In this document: positions 33,595-41,384 of the stretch, in pieces
Position numbering within the stretch: the first letter of the stretch is position 1
Layout: every line of letters starts with the position of its first letter
DNA from: Nocardioides sp. Root682
GTDB taxonomy: Bacteria; Actinomycetota; Actinomycetes; Propionibacteriales; Nocardioidaceae
Assembly: GCF_001427795.1 (NCBI RefSeq)
Contig: NZ_LMHJ01000001.1
Span: 729,773 to 793,772 of the forward strand
DNA: 64,000 nt
Direction: 5' to 3'
The notes under the pieces: model-generated
What the model was told of the DNA's origin: nothing
Database searches by the model: none
Seen by the model: only the letters and a program-made list of their open reading frames with translations
Translations under genes and position numbers: made by a program

Positions 33595-34752
33595 ATGGCG
33601 AAGCTGTCACCGGAAGAGCAGGACGTCGTCGCCCTCGTGCGCGACTGGATCGACCGTGACGTGCGCGGCAAGGTGGCCGAGCTGGAGCACGCGAACGAGT
33701 ACCCCGAGAAGTGGATCGAGCAGATGAAGCAGCTCGGCATCTTCGGGCTCGCGATCCCCGAGCCGTACGGCGACGTGGCGGTCTCGATGCCCTGCTACGT
33801 CGAGGTCACCACCGAGCTCGCCCGCGGCTGGATGAGCCTCGCCGGCGCGATGGGCGGCCACACCGTCGTCTCGAAGCTGATCCTGCAGTTCGGTACCGAG
33901 GAGCAGAAGCAGCGCTACCTGCCCCGGATGGCGACCGGCGAGCTGCGCGCCACGATGGCGCTCACCGAGCCCGGCGGCGGTTCGGACCTGCAGGCGATGA
34001 AGACCGTCGCGCGCCTCGATGGTGGCGAGTACGTCGTCAAGGGCTCGAAGACGTGGATCAGCAACGCCCGCCGTTCGGGCCTGATCGCCCTGCTCTGCAA
34101 GACCGACCCGGCCGCGCAGCCGCGCCACAAGGGCATCTCGATCCTCCTCGTCGAGCACGGCCCGGGCCTCACCGTGTCCCGGGACCTGCCGAAGCTCGGC
34201 TACAAGGGCGTGGAGTCCTGCGAGCTGTCGTTCGACGACTTCCGCACACCGGTCGACACGTTGCTCGGCGGGGTCGAGGGCAAGGGCTTCGCACAGATGA
34301 TGCGCGGACTGGAGACCGGACGCCTGCAGGTCGCCTCGCGTGCTCTCGGTGTCGGCCAGGCTGCGTTCGACGACGCGCTCGCCTATGCCCAGGTCCGCGA
34401 GTCCATGGGCAAGGCGATCTGGAAGCACCAGTCGATCGGCAACTACCTCGCTGACATGGCCACCAAGCTCACCGCCGCGCGCCAGCTCGTCCTCTTCGCG
34501 GCCGAGAAGTACGACGCCGGAGAGCGCTGCGACATGGAGGCCGGCATGGCCAAGCTCTACGCCTCCGAGGTCGCGATGGAGATCGCCCTGGACGCCGTAC
34601 GCATCCACGGTGGCTACGGCTACTCGACCGAGTACGACGTCGAGCGCTACTTCCGCGACGCCCCACTGATGATCGTCGGCGAGGGCACCAACGAGATCCA
34701 GCGCAACGTCATCGCCGCGCAGCTGGTCAAACGCGGCGGGCTCGGTCGCTGA
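33595..34752 (+). CDS. Acyl-CoA dehydrogenase
   Basis: 385 aa flavoenzyme. Hallmarks are ATMALTEPGGGSDLQAM (FAD contact), SKTWISNARRSG, and the C-terminal RIHGGYGYSTEYDVERYFRD followed by IVGEGTNEIQRN, where Glu at about residue 363 is the usual catalytic base. GGAGG lies about ten bases before the ATG. Oxidises an acyl-CoA to the enoyl-CoA using ETF as electron acceptor. Divergent from the lyase/MaoC operon; dehydrogenase, hydratase and lyase together could form a short beta-oxidation-like path. Substrate chain not predictable. Confidence 0.93.
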   Translation: MAKLSPEEQDVVALVRDWIDRDVRGKVAELEHANEYPEKWIEQMKQLGIFGLAIPEPYGDVAVSMPCYVEVTTELARGWMSLAGAMGGHTVVSKLILQFGTEEQKQRYLPRMATGELRATMALTEPGGGSDLQAMKTVARLDGGEYVVKGSKTWISNARRSGLIALLCKTDPAAQPRHKGISILLVEHGPGLTVSRDLPKLGYKGVESCELSFDDFRTPVDTLLGGVEGKGFAQMMRGLETGRLQVASRALGVGQAAFDDALAYAQVRESMGKAIWKHQSIGNYLADMATKLTAARQLVLFAAEKYDAGERCDMEAGMAKLYASEVAMEIALDAVRIHGGYGYSTEYDVERYFRDAPLMIVGEGTNEIQRNVIAAQLVKRGGLGR

Positions 34753-34777
34753 CCGCGCGCGTCGCGCATGTGAATCT

Positions 34778-34793
34778 GTGAACCGCGATTAGA
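34778..34793. promoter_or_regulatory. TetR-type operator over the -10 box of the 34802 regulator
   Basis: GTGAACCGCGATTAGA, geometry GTGAAC-N5-TTAGA. It overlaps a good -10 box TAGAAT (34790-34795). With the ATG at 34802 only six bases beyond that box, the message is probably leaderless. This fits autorepression of the TetR gene. Confidence 0.6.
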
Positions 34794-34801
34794 ATCCAGC
34801 C

Positions 34802-35446
34802 ATGGCGAAGAATTCCGGGAGCCCGACGCTTGCCCCCGCCCGCGAGGGCAAGACCGACAAGAAGTCCGCACGCACGCGCGTCCGGATCCTCGACGCGGCG
34901 GCGCAGGTGCTCAGCGCCAAGGGGTACGCCGGCATGCGGCTCAGCGACGTCGCCGAGGTCGCCGAGCTCCAGGCACCCGCGATCTACTACTACTTCCCCT
35001 CCCGCGACGACCTGATCGAGGAGGTCATGTGGGTCGGCCTCGCCGAGATGCGCGAGTACCTCACCAGCGCCCTCGCCGCAGCACCCGCTGACGCGACGGC
35101 CATGGAGCGGATCCTGATCGGCGTCGAGACACACCTGCGCCACGAGCTCGAGATCTCCGACTACACCACCGCGGCGATCCGCAACGCCGGCCAGCTCCCC
35201 GACCAGATCCGGGAGCGCCACGACGCCGAGGAGAAGAAGTACGGCGCCGTGTGGCGCGACCTGTTCAAGGCCGCCCACGCGTCCGGCGAGCTGCGTGACG
35301 ACCTCGACCCGTACCTCGCCCAGATGCTCGTGATGGGCACCATCAACTGGGCGGCGGAGTGGTGGCAGCCGAGCCGGGCGACCATCGACCGGGTCGTCGC
35401 GAACGCGCAGTCGTTCGTGGAGAACGCGCTCTCTCCCACCAAGTGA
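34802..35446 (+). CDS. TetR-family regulator, candidate controller of the shared operator
   Basis: 214 aa. Helix-turn-helix MRLSDVAEVAELQAPAIYYYF at about residues 46-66, then SRDDLIEEVMW. The ligand domain contains KYGAVWRDLFKAAHASGELRDD and INWAAEWWQPSR, an arrangement also seen in KstR2-like TetRs of steroid degradation. It is a paralogue of the truncated TetR at the left edge (APAIYYYF.SR.DLIEEV in both). The shared 16-bp operator overlaps its own promoter. It lies downstream of the acyl-CoA dehydrogenase gene on the same strand. Probably responds to an acyl-CoA ligand; inferred, not shown. Confidence 0.92.
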   Translation: MAKNSGSPTLAPAREGKTDKKSARTRVRILDAAAQVLSAKGYAGMRLSDVAEVAELQAPAIYYYFPSRDDLIEEVMWVGLAEMREYLTSALAAAPADATAMERILIGVETHLRHELEISDYTTAAIRNAGQLPDQIRERHDAEEKKYGAVWRDLFKAAHASGELRDDLDPYLAQMLVMGTINWAAEWWQPSRATIDRVVANAQSFVENALSPTK

Positions 35447-35478
35447 CCGGCTGACCACCTGACCGGCTGACCAGCTGA

Positions 35479-36081
35479 TCAGGCTCCGGCGAGACCGGCT
35501 CCGACGGCCGCGATCGCCTCGATGATGTCGTCGGCGTCGCCGCTGACCTCACCGGCGAGCCAGCCGGCCACCAGGTCGGTCGTGCCCGCGACCAGCAGCC
35601 GCGTCGCGAGCCGCTGCCGGGCGCGGGAGCGCTCGTCCGTCGCACGGGCAGGCAGCACCGCGTCGGCCACGAAGCGCGTGTAGTCATCGATCGCCCGGTG
35701 CCGTCGTTCCGCGAGGACCGGCGTGGCCGGGCTCTCGACGTACAGGCGGGCGAGCCGCTGGTCGCCGCTGAGCGCTGCCACGAGGGTCTCGACGACAGGG
35801 CGCGGACGATCCTCGTCCGGGAGACCGACGATCGCGGCGTGCATCTGGGCCAGCAGGTCGACGTAGAAGGCGTCGGCCACGGCGAGCAGCATCTCGTCGC
35901 GGGTCGTGAAGCTCTCGTAGAAGTAGCGCTTGCCAAGGGCACTCTCCGCACACACGGCCTCGACGGTCGCGGCGGCCACCCCCTCGCGGCCGATCACCGT
36001 CCGGCAGCTCTCGAGGAGGCTGGACCGCCGCGTCGAGACGCGCTCGGCCGCGCTCACGCCGCCGTAGGACCGTCCCGTCAT
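35479..36081 (-). CDS. TetR-family regulator, divergent from the LDI-like operon
   Basis: 200 aa. Helix-turn-helix AATVEAVCAESALGKRYFYESF at about residues 37-58, followed by TTRDEMLLAVADAFY; the rest is a helical ligand domain with DVVETLVAALSG-type helices. The Phe-Tyr-Glu-Ser-Phe recognition helix differs from the IYYYF type of the 34802 regulator. Divergent from the membrane protein at 36182; the palindrome at 36143-36160 just after a strong promoter is its probable operator, giving repression of the LDI-like operon and possibly of itself. Confidence 0.9.
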   Translation of the reverse strand: MTGRSYGGVSAAERVSTRRSSLLESCRTVIGREGVAAATVEAVCAESALGKRYFYESFTTRDEMLLAVADAFYVDLLAQMHAAIVGLPDEDRPRPVVETLVAALSGDQRLARLYVESPATPVLAERRHRAIDDYTRFVADAVLPARATDERSRARQRLATRLLVAGTTDLVAGWLAGEVSGDADDIIEAIAAVGAGLAGA

Positions 36082-36112
36082 GGCGCCATCCTGCCGGATG
36101 CGGGGCCACCCG

Positions 36113-36141
36113 TTGACACCAGACGGGGCCCGTCGTAAATT
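36113..36141 (+). promoter_or_regulatory. Sigma70-type promoter of the LDI-like operon
   Basis: TTGACA (36113-36118), 17-bp spacer, TAAATT (36136-36141). The best -35/-10 pair seen in the window. Start of transcription would fall inside or at the edge of the 36143-36160 palindrome. Confidence 0.7.
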
Positions 36142-36142
36142 C

Positions 36143-36160
36143 TGTTACGGAGTCGTAACA
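36143..36160. promoter_or_regulatory. TGTTACG-GAGT-CGTAACA operator
   Basis: Perfect 7-bp inverted arms with a 4-bp spacer, starting two bases after the -10 box and ending about 20 bp before the 36182 start codon. A textbook TetR operator position; the adjacent divergent TetR gene (35479-36081) is the likely source of the repressor. Confidence 0.75.
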
Positions 36161-36181
36161 GATTGAGGAAGGGGTGCCGCC

Positions 36182-36739
36182 ATGGCCTGCTGTGCGGTGC
36201 TCGCCCTGGTCCTCGGTGTCCTCCGGGCGATCTGGTTCCACCTGTTCCCCGGACGCCGTCCGGCCGAGCCGGGCTTCGCGCCACCGGCTCGCCGCTCAAC
36301 GGACGGCGCTGTGATCGCCGTGCCCGAGCGCGCGCCCGCACCCCCTCGAGGGACGACGAGCGGCCTGCTGCTCGGCGTGGTCATCGGCACCGTCGCCTAC
36401 GCGCTGGTCGTCGCGGCCATCGGTACGACCCCGCTGGTGCGCACCTTCGACGGCCCGTGGCTCTGGCGCGACGCCGCCCTGGTGGCCCTGGCGTCGGCCG
36501 CACTCCTCGGCGTCTTCGCGAGGAACACCCCGACTCCGCGCCCGGCCTTGCTCGTTGCTGCCGGCATCACCTGGACCGAGCTCGGCCTGGTCGACATGCA
36601 CCTGCTCGGGCTCTTCGACTTCCGGGTGGCCGCGTTGCCACTCGACCTGCTCTTCCACGGGAGCGGCCTGCTGGTCGTCGCCCTCGGCGCCCGCTCCCTG
36701 GCGCGCACCCCCGACCGACCGATACCGAGGCCCGCATGA
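36182..36739 (+). CDS. Small membrane protein co-expressed with the LDI-like enzyme
   Basis: 185 aa, not recognised. An N-terminal hydrophobic segment (residues 2-22) and about four later helices (TSGLLLGVVIGTVAYALVV, ALVALASAALLGVF, LLVAAGITWTELGLVDM, LLFHGSGLLVVALGAR) mark it as an integral membrane protein. Its last codons overlap the start of the LDI-like gene (ATGA), so the two are coupled and may interact. GAGGAAGGGG upstream of the ATG is a plausible ribosome site. First gene after the promoter/operator. Confidence 0.75.
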   Translation: MACCAVLALVLGVLRAIWFHLFPGRRPAEPGFAPPARRSTDGAVIAVPERAPAPPRGTTSGLLLGVVIGTVAYALVVAAIGTTPLVRTFDGPWLWRDAALVALASAALLGVFARNTPTPRPALLVAAGITWTELGLVDMHLLGLFDFRVAALPLDLLFHGSGLLVVALGARSLARTPDRPIPRPA

Positions 36740-38664
36740 CCACCGTCGCCGCCCGACCCGACCAGACCGTCACCGTCCTGCTCCCCACAGACATCCCGCT
36801 GTTCCCACCAGCCACCCGCCGCGCCCTGCTCCGCACCCTTCTCGGGTACGGCGCCCTGTGGCTGTGCGGCGTTGCCGCGCTCGCGCTCGGCGCCAGTGAC
36901 CGGGTGACGACGTTCGCCCTCGGGATCGCGCTGCCGGGAGGTGGGCTGTTCGCCACCGGCCACCCGGCCTGGGGCGCGGTGGCGGTCCTCGGCATGCTGC
37001 TCGCGGTCTTCGTCTGGTGGGCCGCCGGACCCACCGTGCTCCCTCCCCTGGCGTGGGCACTGACGGCCTCGCTCCCCCTCGCCCTGCTCGACGGCCCGGA
37101 CCCTTCCACGGTTGCGGGCATCGCGGTGCTCGCGACCGTCCCGGCCCTGGTCGCGCTCGCCGTGAGCGTGCACGCGATCCGCCATGCGTCGCAACGACGC
37201 CGCGGTGCCGCGCTCAACCAGCGGCTCGCGCAGGTCCCGTTCGCCGTGACCGGCGCGCCGTCGTACCCGGACGACTTCCCAGTGGTCGAGCACAGTGACC
37301 AGGACCTGCGCCGGTTGCGCACCGCGCTCGACCTCGCCCTGCAGCCCCTCGACGCCTACGAGGGGTTCACCCACATCGACCAGTTCCGTGAGGGCGCCCT
37401 GCGCTACCAGCTCAACGCCCTGTCCTACGGCCTGTCGATGTCGCAGTTCACCCGCACACCCGCCTTCCGCGGCTACCTCGCCGAGGCGCAGCGCAACACG
37501 ATCGACAAGATGCTGCAGCGCCGCGTCTGGGGCTACTGGCCGCTGGAGAACGCGTGGGGCAACCTGCGCCGCGACAAGGAGCCGATCCCGGTCGGGCAGA
37601 ACGTCATGCTGACCGGCTTCTTCGGCCTCCAGGTCGGGATGTACACCGCCCTGAACGACGACCGCTACACCCGCCCGGGGTCGCTGACGTTCCGGTGGGA
37701 CGAGTCGACCGTCTTCCCCCACGACCTTCCGGGACTGGCTGCGAACGTCCGGGCGAGCGTGTCCGGCTCGCCGTTCAGCCTCTACCCCTGCGAGCCGAAC
37801 TGGATCTACACGATCTGCAACACCTTCGGCCTCAACACCGTGCTGGCGGCCGAGCAGCAGACCCCGACCGGCGCGGCAGAAGTCGTGCGCTCGCAGCTGC
37901 GCACTGCCTACGAGTCGGAGTTCCTGCGTCCGGACGGGCGCATCGTCGGCGTCCGTTCCGCACACCTCGGGCTGTCCTGGAACTTCTGGGCCAGCCCGTC
38001 GGTGCAGCTGGCGACCACGTACTGGCTCAACCCCGGCATGCCCGACCTCGCCCAGCGCACCTGGTGGCTGATCCGTGACGGCTGGCTGCGCGTGGAGGAT
38101 GGCCGGGTCTCGACGCCGCGCAGCGTCGTGAGCCGTCTCGATCCCGGCAACTACAAGCTGGGCACCGACACGTTCACCCTCGCCGTCACCACGATGGCGG
38201 CCCGCGAGATCGGCGACGAGGAGACGGCGCTCGCCGCCGAGGCCACCTTGACCGAGCGCGAGCAGGTCGAGGAGAGGTACGGCGCCGAGCGGGTCTCGAA
38301 CGCCAGCGGACTGGCGAACTCCTACCTCAACCTCGGCCGGTTCGGGCGCCGCAGCGGGCTGCGCGACCTGGTCGCCTTCGGGCCACCGGAGCAGTGGCGC
38401 GACGGGCCGGTGCTCGAGGACGCGGCCTACCCGGACGTGCTGGTCGCGAGGGCGGTCTCCGACGGCGCAGCGCTCGACCTCGTGCTGGTCCCCGGGAACG
38501 GCCCGGTCCGCACGACACTGACCCTGGGGCAGCTGCGGCCGGGGGCGTCGTACGACGTCCGCGGGACGCAGCACGGGACGGTGGTCGCCGACTACGCAGG
38601 TCGCGCGCAGGTCGAGATCGACCTCGGCGCCCGCACCCAGGTGCGGGTCATGCCTGCTGGCTGA
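36736..38664 (+). CDS. Membrane-anchored linalool dehydratase/isomerase-like protein
   Basis: 642 aa. N-terminal 150 residues with about four hydrophobic helices, then a soluble alpha/alpha-barrel-like domain. Matches to characterised Castellaniella LinD, from memory of that sequence: RRVWGYWPLENAWGNLRRD parallels its KRVWGDWEEDGFGTD; EPIPVGQNVMLTGFFGLQ parallels its IEKENIMYKGHLNL; and PCEPNWIYTICN (about residues 351-362) keeps CEP-x6-CN with two Cys nine residues apart, as for LinD Cys171/Cys180. LinD has no large membrane domain, so this is a fused or extended form. Likely acts on an allylic or tertiary terpenoid alcohol. Coupled to the small membrane protein; overlaps the convergent TetR gene by 17 bp. 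Confidence 0.82.
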   Translation: MTTVAARPDQTVTVLLPTDIPLFPPATRRALLRTLLGYGALWLCGVAALALGASDRVTTFALGIALPGGGLFATGHPAWGAVAVLGMLLAVFVWWAAGPTVLPPLAWALTASLPLALLDGPDPSTVAGIAVLATVPALVALAVSVHAIRHASQRRRGAALNQRLAQVPFAVTGAPSYPDDFPVVEHSDQDLRRLRTALDLALQPLDAYEGFTHIDQFREGALRYQLNALSYGLSMSQFTRTPAFRGYLAEAQRNTIDKMLQRRVWGYWPLENAWGNLRRDKEPIPVGQNVMLTGFFGLQVGMYTALNDDRYTRPGSLTFRWDESTVFPHDLPGLAANVRASVSGSPFSLYPCEPNWIYTICNTFGLNTVLAAEQQTPTGAAEVVRSQLRTAYESEFLRPDGRIVGVRSAHLGLSWNFWASPSVQLATTYWLNPGMPDLAQRTWWLIRDGWLRVEDGRVSTPRSVVSRLDPGNYKLGTDTFTLAVTTMAAREIGDEETALAAEATLTEREQVEERYGAERVSNASGLANSYLNLGRFGRRSGLRDLVAFGPPEQWRDGPVLEDAAYPDVLVARAVSDGAALDLVLVPGNGPVRTTLTLGQLRPGASYDVRGTQHGTVVADYAGRAQVEIDLGARTQVRVMPAG

Positions 38665-39286
38665 GCTCGATGCACCGGGCCGCGACGGCGGCCGACTCCT
38701 CGACCCCCAGCCCGAGCAGGCGCAACGTGAGCTCGGCCTGGGCAGCCACGACGGAGGGGTCGTGCTCCCCGTCCAGGATCCGGCGGATCAGGGCGAGCGA
38801 CCCGGCGACCACGTTGTGCACGACGGCGTCCTCGTGCGGGACGGTGAACCGCCCTGCCTCGACCCCGGTGCGCACGACCTCCAGCGCGGCCGGGTACATC
38901 GCCCTCGTGTAGACGAGGTCCGCGTGGTCGAGCCGGACCAGCAGCCGGGCCAGGTCGGGATCGCTGAAGGCGATGCCCACGATGCGCAGGACAGCGAGCC
39001 CCGTGGTGATCGCGGGGTCCTGGTGCCGGTTGTCGTCGTTGAGGCCCGCGGTCGCGGCCATCTCGGCGAGTGACTCCTCCACTACCGCTTCGACCAGCTC
39101 CTCCTTGTTGGAGAAGTAGTTGTAGAAGGAACCGAGGGCGACATCGGCCTCCTCGGTGATGTCCTGGATCTTCAGTCCAGCGACGCCGTGGGCACCGATC
39201 AGCGACCGACCGGCCGCGACGAGCACGCCCCGGGTCCGTACGCGACGCCGGTCGTACCGGCTCTCACCCTCTGTCGCCGCAGCCAT
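38648..39286 (-). CDS. TetR-family regulator downstream of the 39292 membrane protein
   Basis: 212 aa. Helix-turn-helix GLKIQDITEEADVALGSFYNYF with the NKEELVEAVVEES continuation; a ligand domain with repeated helices ends in LRLLGLGVEESAAVAARCIE. It follows the 39292-40179 gene by five bases on the same strand, so the two form a unit under the 40195 operator region. It is convergent with the LDI-like gene (17-bp overlap of the 3' ends). Ligand and targets unknown. Confidence 0.9.
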   Translation of the reverse strand: MAAATEGESRYDRRRVRTRGVLVAAGRSLIGAHGVAGLKIQDITEEADVALGSFYNYFSNKEELVEAVVEESLAEMAATAGLNDDNRHQDPAITTGLAVLRIVGIAFSDPDLARLLVRLDHADLVYTRAMYPAALEVVRTGVEAGRFTVPHEDAVVHNVVAGSLALIRRILDGEHDPSVVAAQAELTLRLLGLGVEESAAVAARCIELSQQA

Positions 39287-39291
39287 GGGGA

Positions 39292-40179
39292 TCAGACTAC
39301 GGCCGGCGTCCTGGGCCCCGAACCGATGGTGATCTCCGGCGGCGGCACGTCACCCTCAGGTACGCCGAACACGGCCGCCTTCACGATGGCGAGCTTCCCC
39401 TTCACAGTGACCTCGTCCTCGGACCGGCACACGACGAACGACAGCACCCAGACACAGGTGAGCGCCAGCCCGACGGTCATCAGGAACGCCAGGTGCGTCA
39501 CCCACAGCGGAGCGTCGAGGTTCAGCGCGGTCCAGACCGGCCAGGCAGCCGCGCCGTTGCCGATGCCGTCGGCCATCGGGATGAACGGGATGACGAGGGC
39601 GATCCGCCAGCCGGGGAGGTAGGGCTTGAGCCGATAGATGAGCGCGCCCGCCGTCAGCGGCATGATCGGGTTCACGAAGACCCACCACAGCGGCAGGCCC
39701 CACAGGTTCATCGGCTGCGGCCCGTAGTACTCGTAGGCGCCCATCAGGACGCCCGGGCTCTCCAGCCAGATGTTGATGAAGACGTCCATCAGGTACAGCT
39801 GGAACAGGCCCTTGACGGTCACCCCGTTGGAGAAGATCCGGTACGCCAGGTAGGCCAGCCCGCCGACGTACCAGATGTAGACGAAGTTGATGAAGAGCGG
39901 GAAGTCGCGCCCCATCGAGGTGAACGTCGTCAGGTGGGCGCCCTCGCGGATGTAGCAGAGCCCGAGCGTGTCGACGATCGGCTCGAACAGGCACGCGATG
40001 CCACCGCCGACCAGGCACACGGCGAGCAGCGGTCCGCGCCCCGTGAGGAGGTGGCGGATCGCGAAGAACACCCCGATGAGCACGGGGATCCCGAGAAAGA
40101 TCGTGAATGCGATCTCGGGACCGAACGGCATCTCGGTGGTCGGGTGGGCCGGGATCTCCCGGGCGGCTGTGGCGAGCAT
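39292..40179 (-). CDS. Polytopic membrane protein, distant AveC-like
   Basis: 295 aa, about seven hydrophobic helices and a hydrophilic C-terminus. An early CLFEPIVDTLGLCYIREGA and a later WLESPGVLMGAYEYYGPQP followed by LWGLPLWWVFVNP line up in order with the acidic-Pro, Glu and aromatic-Pro motifs of the two AveC-like proteins at 46354 and 49030 (DPILNVFNPAF, VEMVF, YQFPLY). I infer a shared superfamily but do not recognise a characterised orthologue. Operon with the TetR at 38648; divergent from the 40287 operon across 107 bp holding the 40195 operator. Confidence 0.65.
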   Translation of the reverse strand: MLATAAREIPAHPTTEMPFGPEIAFTIFLGIPVLIGVFFAIRHLLTGRGPLLAVCLVGGGIACLFEPIVDTLGLCYIREGAHLTTFTSMGRDFPLFINFVYIWYVGGLAYLAYRIFSNGVTVKGLFQLYLMDVFINIWLESPGVLMGAYEYYGPQPMNLWGLPLWWVFVNPIMPLTAGALIYRLKPYLPGWRIALVIPFIPMADGIGNGAAAWPVWTALNLDAPLWVTHLAFLMTVGLALTCVWVLSFVVCRSEDEVTVKGKLAIVKAAVFGVPEGDVPPPEITIGSGPRTPAVV

Positions 40180-40194
40180 GCGTCGTACCCTAGA

Positions 40195-40224
40195 TCTAAA
40201 CTGACGTAAATTTCAATATTGAAA
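40195..40224. promoter_or_regulatory. Operator region between 39292 and 40287 genes
   Basis: Two overlapping signals: the shared-geometry site at 40195-40210 (minus-strand reading TTTACGTCAGTTTAGA, i.e. TTTACG-N5-TTAGA) and, abutting it, a perfect 14-bp palindrome TTTCAATATTGAAA at 40211-40224. The palindrome has different spacing and may bind a second regulator, for example the 38648 TetR. Confidence 0.55.
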
Positions 40225-40286
40225 ATCCATTCATTCTCTGCCAGTGTGGTGGTCGTCACGATCGCCGCACACCCGCAGGAGTCCCC

Positions 40287-41384
40287 ATGAACCACGCCGT
40301 CCATCCGCCCGAGACGGACCTGCTCCTCCCGCTGCCGGACGGGGCCGAAGGCGCCGGCTGGGACCACCACACGATCCACACGCACTACTTCGGCTTCTCG
40401 GTCCCCGAGGCGCAGATCGGCGCCTTCCTCTACGTCCGCTACCAGCCGACGTTCCCGCTGAGCCAGGGCGGCGTCGCGATCTTCCAGGGCGTCGACAACG
40501 TCAACGTCCTCGACGTCGCACACCTCGACTACGAGGTCACCATGCCGTGGCCGGACGTCGACGGGAACGTCATCACCACCGCCAACGGCCTGCGCATCGA
40601 GTTCCTCGAGCCGGGCCGGGTGGCGCGGGTGAGCTACGCCAGCAAGGACGGCCGTACGTCGTTCGACGTCACCCAGACGGCTGTGACGCCGCTCCTGGCG
40701 CGGGGGCACGTGATGCCGGGCGAGGACGACCACCACGGCGATCCCGGCCGCGTCCCCGGCGGCAGCGAGCAGTTCATGCACTGCGTCGGCTCGTTGACCC
40801 TCGAAGGCGTCGAGTACGACGTCGACTGCTTCACCCCGCGTGACCGCTCCTGGCGCCAGGTCCGCACCGAGGACCAGGGCGGGGTGCCCGTGCCTCCTGT
40901 CGGCTGGTCGCCGATGTACTTCGCCGATTCGAACGGGCAGGGCGAGCTGATCTTCAACCAGATCAGCTTCGAGGCACCCGACACCGACCCCGCCTGGACG
41001 GGCCTCTTCGATCTCCCCGAGGGCGCGCCGACCCACCACTTCGCCTGGCTGATCCACAAAGGCGAGACCCGTCAGGTCACCCGGATCCGCCGCAACGTGC
41101 TGGAGCGACAGGCACTCACGTTCGCGACGTTGCGCCAGGAGGTCGAGGCCACCGACGAGGACGGTCGCGTCTGGCGCTTCACCGGAGAGGCGATCGCCAC
41201 GGCGACCATTCCCGCGTGGCCCAACGTCTCCTTCCACGACAGCGTCTTCCGCTGGACCGACGAGGAGGGGCGCATCGCCCACGCCACCTACCAGGAGATC
41301 TGGTTCGACAAGTACCAGCGGGCGATGGTCGCCCGTGCCTCCCAGCCCGCAATCCAGCCCACCCGCATCGAAGGAGACAACTGA
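40287..41384 (+). CDS. Lipocalin-like (AttH/CrtC-type) beta-barrel protein, function unknown
   Basis: 365 aa, no signal peptide or helix. Predominantly beta-strand composition, with two halves that recall the AttH/carotenoid hydratase fold: HHTIHTHYFGFSVPEAQIGA and YVRYQPTFPL in the first half, GWSPMYFADSNGQGELIFNQ between, and RRNVLERQALTFATLRQEVE with GRVWRFTGEAIATATIPAWP in the second. Proteins of this type sit next to phosphotransferase-like genes in steroid and lipid catabolic clusters. First gene of the 40287-44827 operon, coupled (TGATG) to the phosphotransferase. It might hydrate or bind a polyene or steroid; this is not shown by conserved catalytic residues. Confidence 0.6.
   Translation: MNHAVHPPETDLLLPLPDGAEGAGWDHHTIHTHYFGFSVPEAQIGAFLYVRYQPTFPLSQGGVAIFQGVDNVNVLDVAHLDYEVTMPWPDVDGNVITTANGLRIEFLEPGRVARVSYASKDGRTSFDVTQTAVTPLLARGHVMPGEDDHHGDPGRVPGGSEQFMHCVGSLTLEGVEYDVDCFTPRDRSWRQVRTEDQGGVPVPPVGWSPMYFADSNGQGELIFNQISFEAPDTDPAWTGLFDLPEGAPTHHFAWLIHKGETRQVTRIRRNVLERQALTFATLRQEVEATDEDGRVWRFTGEAIATATIPAWPNVSFHDSVFRWTDEEGRIAHATYQEIWFDKYQRAMVARASQPAIQPTRIEGDN

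Noticed and set aside
36397..38574. Very long minus-strand open frame (over 700 codons) opposite the LDI-like gene
   Set aside because: Low-complexity Arg/Gly/Ala-rich product with no motif, fully antisense to a gene with clear catalytic motifs; typical of high-GC DNA.
40211..40224. TTTCAATATTGAAA as a ninth copy of the shared operator
   Set aside because: Its arm spacing differs from the 6-5-5 geometry, so it is listed as a separate palindrome; the neighbouring 40195 site fits instead.
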